A stretch of 64,000 nucleotides of DNA, taken from the NCBI RefSeq assembly GCF_019613795.1, contig NZ_CP080429.1, positions 587,501-651,500 of the forward strand. Reading direction: 5' to 3'. Numbering within the stretch: the stretch's first letter is position 1; every line of letters begins with the position of its first letter. Shown here piece after piece: positions 60,844 to 64,000 of the stretch. This DNA comes from Flavobacterium litorale. Its GTDB lineage: Bacteria > Bacteroidota > Bacteroidia > Flavobacteriales > Flavobacteriaceae. A program made the translations under genes and the position numbers. A model generated the notes under the pieces. It did no database searches. It was not told the origin of the DNA and worked only from the letters and a program-made list of their open reading frames with translations.

Positions 60844-62268
60844 ATGACACAAGTTGTACAGCGAAAAAATGCATTTTCCCGATTTTTTATATTACTCAAA
60901 CAAGCGCTAAAAGGCGAAAATATTGATTTTACCAAAGGTAGCATCCGCAGGGCTGTATTATTACTTGCTATACCCATGATGCTCGAAATGATGATGGAAT
61001 CGGTGTTTGCACTCGTCGATCTGTATTTTGTAGGACACCTCGAAAATAGCAGTTTTGCGGTACAAACCGTAGGATTAACCGAGTCGGTACTTACCATAAT
61101 ATATTCTATAGCCATAGGAATGAGCATGGCAGCTACCGCCGTAGTGGCACGCCGTGTAGGCGAAAAAAAGCCCGAAGCAGCGGCACGTGCTGGTATGCAA
61201 ACCATACTGGTAGCCGTAGCTATAAACACCATTTTTGCTATTGTTGGCTTTATTTATGCTACCGATATTTTAATACTCATGGGGTCATCGGAAGCATCGG
61301 CTAAATTCGGAACAAACTTTTTTCGTATCATGATGGGGAGTAGTTATGTTATTATGCTACTGTTCCTGTTTAATGGTATTTTTAGGGGTGCGGGTAATGC
61401 CGCCATTGCCATGAAGAGCCTTTGGATAGCCAATATTTGCAACATTATACTCTGCCCTATTTTTATTAATGGTTTAGGTCCTATACCTGCCTTTGGGCTT
61501 ACGGGTGCTGCCATTGCTACTACACTAGGTAGGAGTATTGGTGTAAGTTACCAATTGTATAACCTATTTAATGGTAAAGGCATACTTAAGGTAGTAAGTG
61601 CCTATTTTGTACCGCATTGGCAACAAATAAAAGGAATTGTAAAAATTGCTGCACCAGGCATAATGCAGTTTGTTATTGCCTCGTGCAGTTGGATATTTTT
61701 AGCACAATTGGTTGCTACCACTGGGGGCGACGAAGGCTCGGCGGGGTACCAAAGTGCACTCCGCATTATGATGTTTTTCCTGTTACCCGCATGGGGGCTA
61801 AGCAATGCGGCGGCTACCTTGGTGGGGCAAAACTTAGGAGCAAAACAGGTAGCCCGTGCCGAAAAATCGGTATTTGTTACGGCTAAGTTTAACGTTATTT
61901 ATATGGCTAGTATTACAGGGATTACCTTGTTGGCTGCCGACCCTATTATGTGGTTTTTTACCAACAATACCCACGTACACGATATTGCTGTAGAGGCAAT
62001 ACAAATACTAAGCATTGCTTTTGTGTTTTACGGGGTGGGTATGGTACTTATTAATGCCTTTAATGGTGCGGGCGATACTAAAACGCCTACCCGTATTAAC
62101 TTTTTTGGGTTTTGGTTGTTCCAAATTCCGTTGGCGTACATTTTAGCAAAAGTGGTTGATTTAGGACCTACTGGGGTATTTATTGCCATACCTGTTTCGG
62201 AGATGTGCATAAGTATGGCAGGCGTTATCTTATTTAAACGAGGGAAATGGAAAAAGGTTAAAGTATAA
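60844..62268 (+). CDS. MATE family efflux transporter, 474 aa
   Basis: I chose the ATG at 60844 (MTQVVQRKNAF); a longer frame adds 13 residues without a good context. Twelve membrane segments are arranged as two bundles. RRAVLLLAIPMMLEMMMESV and FALVDLYFVGHLENSSFAVQ open the first, and YQSALRIMMFFLLPAWGLSN is in the second. Family members export drugs or metabolites using Na+ or H+. The start is 174 bases after the permease, and a terminator follows the stop. Confidence 0.92.
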   Translation: MTQVVQRKNAFSRFFILLKQALKGENIDFTKGSIRRAVLLLAIPMMLEMMMESVFALVDLYFVGHLENSSFAVQTVGLTESVLTIIYSIAIGMSMAATAVVARRVGEKKPEAAARAGMQTILVAVAINTIFAIVGFIYATDILILMGSSEASAKFGTNFFRIMMGSSYVIMLLFLFNGIFRGAGNAAIAMKSLWIANICNIILCPIFINGLGPIPAFGLTGAAIATTLGRSIGVSYQLYNLFNGKGILKVVSAYFVPHWQQIKGIVKIAAPGIMQFVIASCSWIFLAQLVATTGGDEGSAGYQSALRIMMFFLLPAWGLSNAAATLVGQNLGAKQVARAEKSVFVTAKFNVIYMASITGITLLAADPIMWFFTNNTHVHDIAVEAIQILSIAFVFYGVGMVLINAFNGAGDTKTPTRINFFGFWLFQIPLAYILAKVVDLGPTGVFIAIPVSEMCISMAGVILFKRGKWKKVKV

Positions 62269-62277
62269 CAACAAAAA

Positions 62278-62308
62278 AACGGCTCGATATTCAATCGAGC
62301 CGTTTTAT
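62278..62308. terminator. Terminator after the MATE gene
   Basis: AACGGCTCGAT and ATCGAGCCGTT pair exactly around ATTCA, followed by TTATTATT. Confidence 0.85.
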
Positions 62309-62318
62309 TATTACTACT

Positions 62319-62477
62319 TTAATTATTCTTCTTAATCTTCTTGTAATACAGCCTGTAGGCTACATATACAGCTCCACTTAAATATATGAGAGTTAATATT
62401 GATTTGAAAACAATATCTTGAGAGTTTAGAAATCCCATAAAAAAGAAAATTGTTGCAACGAGTAATCTATAATACAT
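62319..62477 (-). CDS. Small membrane protein, 52 aa
   Basis: Start ATG at 62477, stop TAA at 62319. The product has two hydrophobic helices (YYRLLVATIFFFMGFLNS and ILTLIYLSGAVYVAYRLYY) and a basic tail. It lies 22 bases after another small membrane gene on the same strand and is part of the lipoprotein cluster. Function is unknown. An immunity-type role is possible. Confidence 0.5.
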   Translation of the reverse strand: MYYRLLVATIFFFMGFLNSQDIVFKSILTLIYLSGAVYVAYRLYYKKIKKNN

Positions 62478-62499
62478 GTTTTATTAGTTAAAAACATTA

Positions 62500-62691
62500 C
62501 TATTTAGTTATTCGTTTTTTATCTTTTAACGAATCTATGCCGTAATAAATTAAAATAATAGCTACACAATAATTCATCACTTCATTAATAATTGAAGGGA
62601 GCCTATCAAAAATAGCGTTATAAATGTAATATGCCATTTTAAGCACTACTATAATAAGGGTAGCTATAATAATTACTTTTCTCATATTCAT
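62500..62691 (-). CDS. Small membrane protein, 63 aa
   Basis: Two membrane helices (KVIIIATLIIVVLKMAYYIY and VMNYCVAIILIYYGIDSLKD) with a basic end. It begins 6 bases after the lipoprotein stop, so it is co-transcribed. No family is recognised. Small two-helix proteins downstream of toxin-like genes often give immunity, which is only a hint here. Confidence 0.55.
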   Translation of the reverse strand: MNMRKVIIIATLIIVVLKMAYYIYNAIFDRLPSIINEVMNYCVAIILIYYGIDSLKDKKRITK

Positions 62692-62697
62692 ATCTAG

Positions 62698-63414
62698 TTA
62701 ATCTGCATCAGCATCTGATAGACAAATGCCAAAATCTATAATCATAATGGCTGCACCGATTGGTCCTGCAAATTTACTTAAAGTTTTTGTAAGTGCCTTA
62801 GTGATAATTTTTACACCATTCTTTTTTAATTGCTTCATTCCAATTGTAGAAGCGATTCCTAAACCGACAGCTTCAACTACACAGTACCAAATTTCGCTAG
62901 GAGTTATAACTGCTGGATAATCATGATTATCTATAGTAATTTGTCCTCCACCTATAACTTCGCCCATTTCAGTAAATATCAAGCTACTTGCTTGTTCTTC
63001 AGACATTGTATCAAACTCTGGATACGATGTGTAGACATTGTAAACAAGATTATTAGCTTGTGTTTGATAATCTAATATTACATCGAAATCAAGACCATAA
63101 GCTGTATAAACATTTTCCACTTGTTGTATACTCATGTTTTCATCATTCATACTTCTTTTAAAATCTTCTGCTTTATTACCTAGTTTAGATTGCTGATAAT
63201 AAGAGTAAGCAACGAAGTTGTTTAAATATTCTTCTGTGAATTTAACGAAGTCTGCATTTTTAGATAAATCAAAATTAGACTGAGTATTTGATTTCAGGCT
63301 AATCTCATTTGTTTGCTGATTTGTTGTGTCAATATCGTCATTATTACTTTCACATGAAGATAATAAAACAACGCTTAACAACATGATTGGAACATTTTTA
63401 ATAATTTTTTTCAT
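62698..63414 (-). CDS. Lipoprotein with hydrophobic glycine-zipper C-terminus, 238 aa
   Basis: The signal peptide ends in a lipobox (SVVLLSSC, Cys at about 20), followed by an acidic spacer. A helical middle holds MSEEQASSLIFTEMGEVIGG. The final 55 residues (VGLGIASTIGMKQLKKNGVK and SKFAGPIGAAIMIIDFGICL) are hydrophobic with GxxxG-like spacing, resembling membrane-inserting peptides. Two small membrane genes follow in the operon. It may be a surface-anchored antimicrobial protein, or simply a lipoprotein of unknown role. 63415-63695 holds no gene. Confidence 0.65.
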   Translation of the reverse strand: MKKIIKNVPIMLLSVVLLSSCESNNDDIDTTNQQTNEISLKSNTQSNFDLSKNADFVKFTEEYLNNFVAYSYYQQSKLGNKAEDFKRSMNDENMSIQQVENVYTAYGLDFDVILDYQTQANNLVYNVYTSYPEFDTMSEEQASSLIFTEMGEVIGGGQITIDNHDYPAVITPSEIWYCVVEAVGLGIASTIGMKQLKKNGVKIITKALTKTLSKFAGPIGAAIMIIDFGICLSDADAD

Positions 63415-63695
63415 TGTATGGTATTTGAGTTAAACAATTAATAATCGCAAATTTAATTTACACCTAAAAATAAAAACATCCTCATTAATGGGTATTTTAT
63501 GAATTTAAGAGAGTATTAATAGATGTTTATGACATTACTTTGAAAAAGTAAAAATCAAACAATGTCGATTAATAATTGCTTTTGTCAATATCATAACTTT
63601 AATAAAAAATATTATGACCAATTATGTGTAATTGTCTATTTATTTAAGATTTAAAACCAAAAAAGTTCAATAAAGTTCTTTTGAGTAAAAATAAG

Positions 63696-64000
63696 CTATA
63701 CTTGAACACTAAACTTATCTAACACCTCATCCAATGCTGCAAAAACATCGGCAGGGTCATCTTTAGTAACCATACGTTGGCGGTATTCTTTAAAGTGGGG
63801 TATGCCTTTAAAGTAGTTGGTATAATGCCTACGGGTTTCTACTACACCCAGACGTTCGCCTTTCCAGTCCATTGCCCAAGTAAGGTGGTTGCGGGCTGCC
63901 TCTACCCTATCCTCTATAGTGGGTGCGGGCAAGTGTTCGCCTGTTGCAAAATAGTGTTTTATTTCGTTAAATATCCAAGGGTAACCAATGGCGGCACGCC
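63696..64000 (-). CDS. dusB: tRNA-dihydrouridine synthase DusB-like, C-terminal part (5' end outside window)
   Basis: The reverse-strand frame is open to the window edge. It reads [20 protein letters not shown], then [40 protein letters not shown] and ends FSVQV. The IGxPWIFxEI segment, next to the FMN site, and the arginine/lysine-rich C-terminal helical domain that binds tRNA are typical of DusB. It reduces uridine to dihydrouridine in tRNA. The N-terminal barrel lies outside. Confidence 0.85.
   Translation of the reverse strand, partial: RAAIGYPWIFNEIKHYFATGEHLPAPTIEDRVEAARNHLTWAMDWKGERLGVVETRRHYTNYFKGIPHFKEYRQRMVTKDDPADVFAALDEVLDKFSVQV

Overview
The window looks like a chromosome segment of a marine or soil Bacteroidetes bacterium, most likely Flavobacteriaceae. 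The evidence is the AT-rich composition, two secreted proteins with type IX secretion C-terminal sorting domains, flavobacterial RHS proteins, TAnnTTTG promoter elements and Bacteroidetes-type tyrosine integrases. Ordinary chromosome lies at both ends: 1-2011 (DNA-repair radical SAM protein, its partner, a small unknown gene and the 5' half of a tRNA gene) and 46708-64000 (two secreted PKD proteins, an NmrA/DUF1772/AraC group, a DinB-like protein, a Na+/H+ antiporter, mce, rbfA, a FtsX-like permease, a MATE pump, a small lipoprotein cluster and dusB).

Between them, two genomic islands of about 22.3 kb each sit in tandem in one tRNA-Met(CAT) gene. Three direct copies of the tRNA 3' half mark the junctions: 2042-2095, 24343-24396 and 46662-46707. 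Each island has its own paired 10-bp-type repeat just inside both ends (GGTTAAACAT type in island 1, TTTGCACGCA type in island 2). These are probably integrase arm sites. Island 1, next to the intact tRNA, has an intact integrase and looks recent. Island 2 has a deleted, frameshifted integrase and looks old.

Island 1 (2042-24396) carries an excisionase-like protein, a Rep-like protein, the integrase, a Sak4-like ATPase, DUF3871 and a defence core. The core is dndC-dndD-dndE (DNA phosphorothioation) followed by a DUF262 protein and a HEPN-like protein. Facing it is a second five-gene operon: a PLD-DEAH helicase, a 70-aa protein, a Rad50-like ATPase with a CxxC hook, a 160-aa protein resembling Dnd-associated proteins, and another HEPN-like protein. 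I found no dndB, dndFGH or complete sspE. The second operon is therefore the best candidate for an alternative phosphorothioate-dependent restriction module, and it is the most interesting system here. The island's right part has RadC, a XRE regulator with an operator-like palindrome, and several unknown or membrane proteins.

Island 2 (24343-46707) carries a type III restriction-modification system, a two-gene CBASS (CD-NTase plus Cap15-like effector), a remnant conjugation cluster whose coupling-protein gene is cut by one TAG codon, an IS1-family element that truncates a neighbour, and a two-protein RHS locus. The second RHS protein ends in a metzincin-type motif and is followed by a candidate lipoprotein immunity gene. 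A broken gspF-like gene, a foreign tRNA 3' fragment and the dead integrase close the island.
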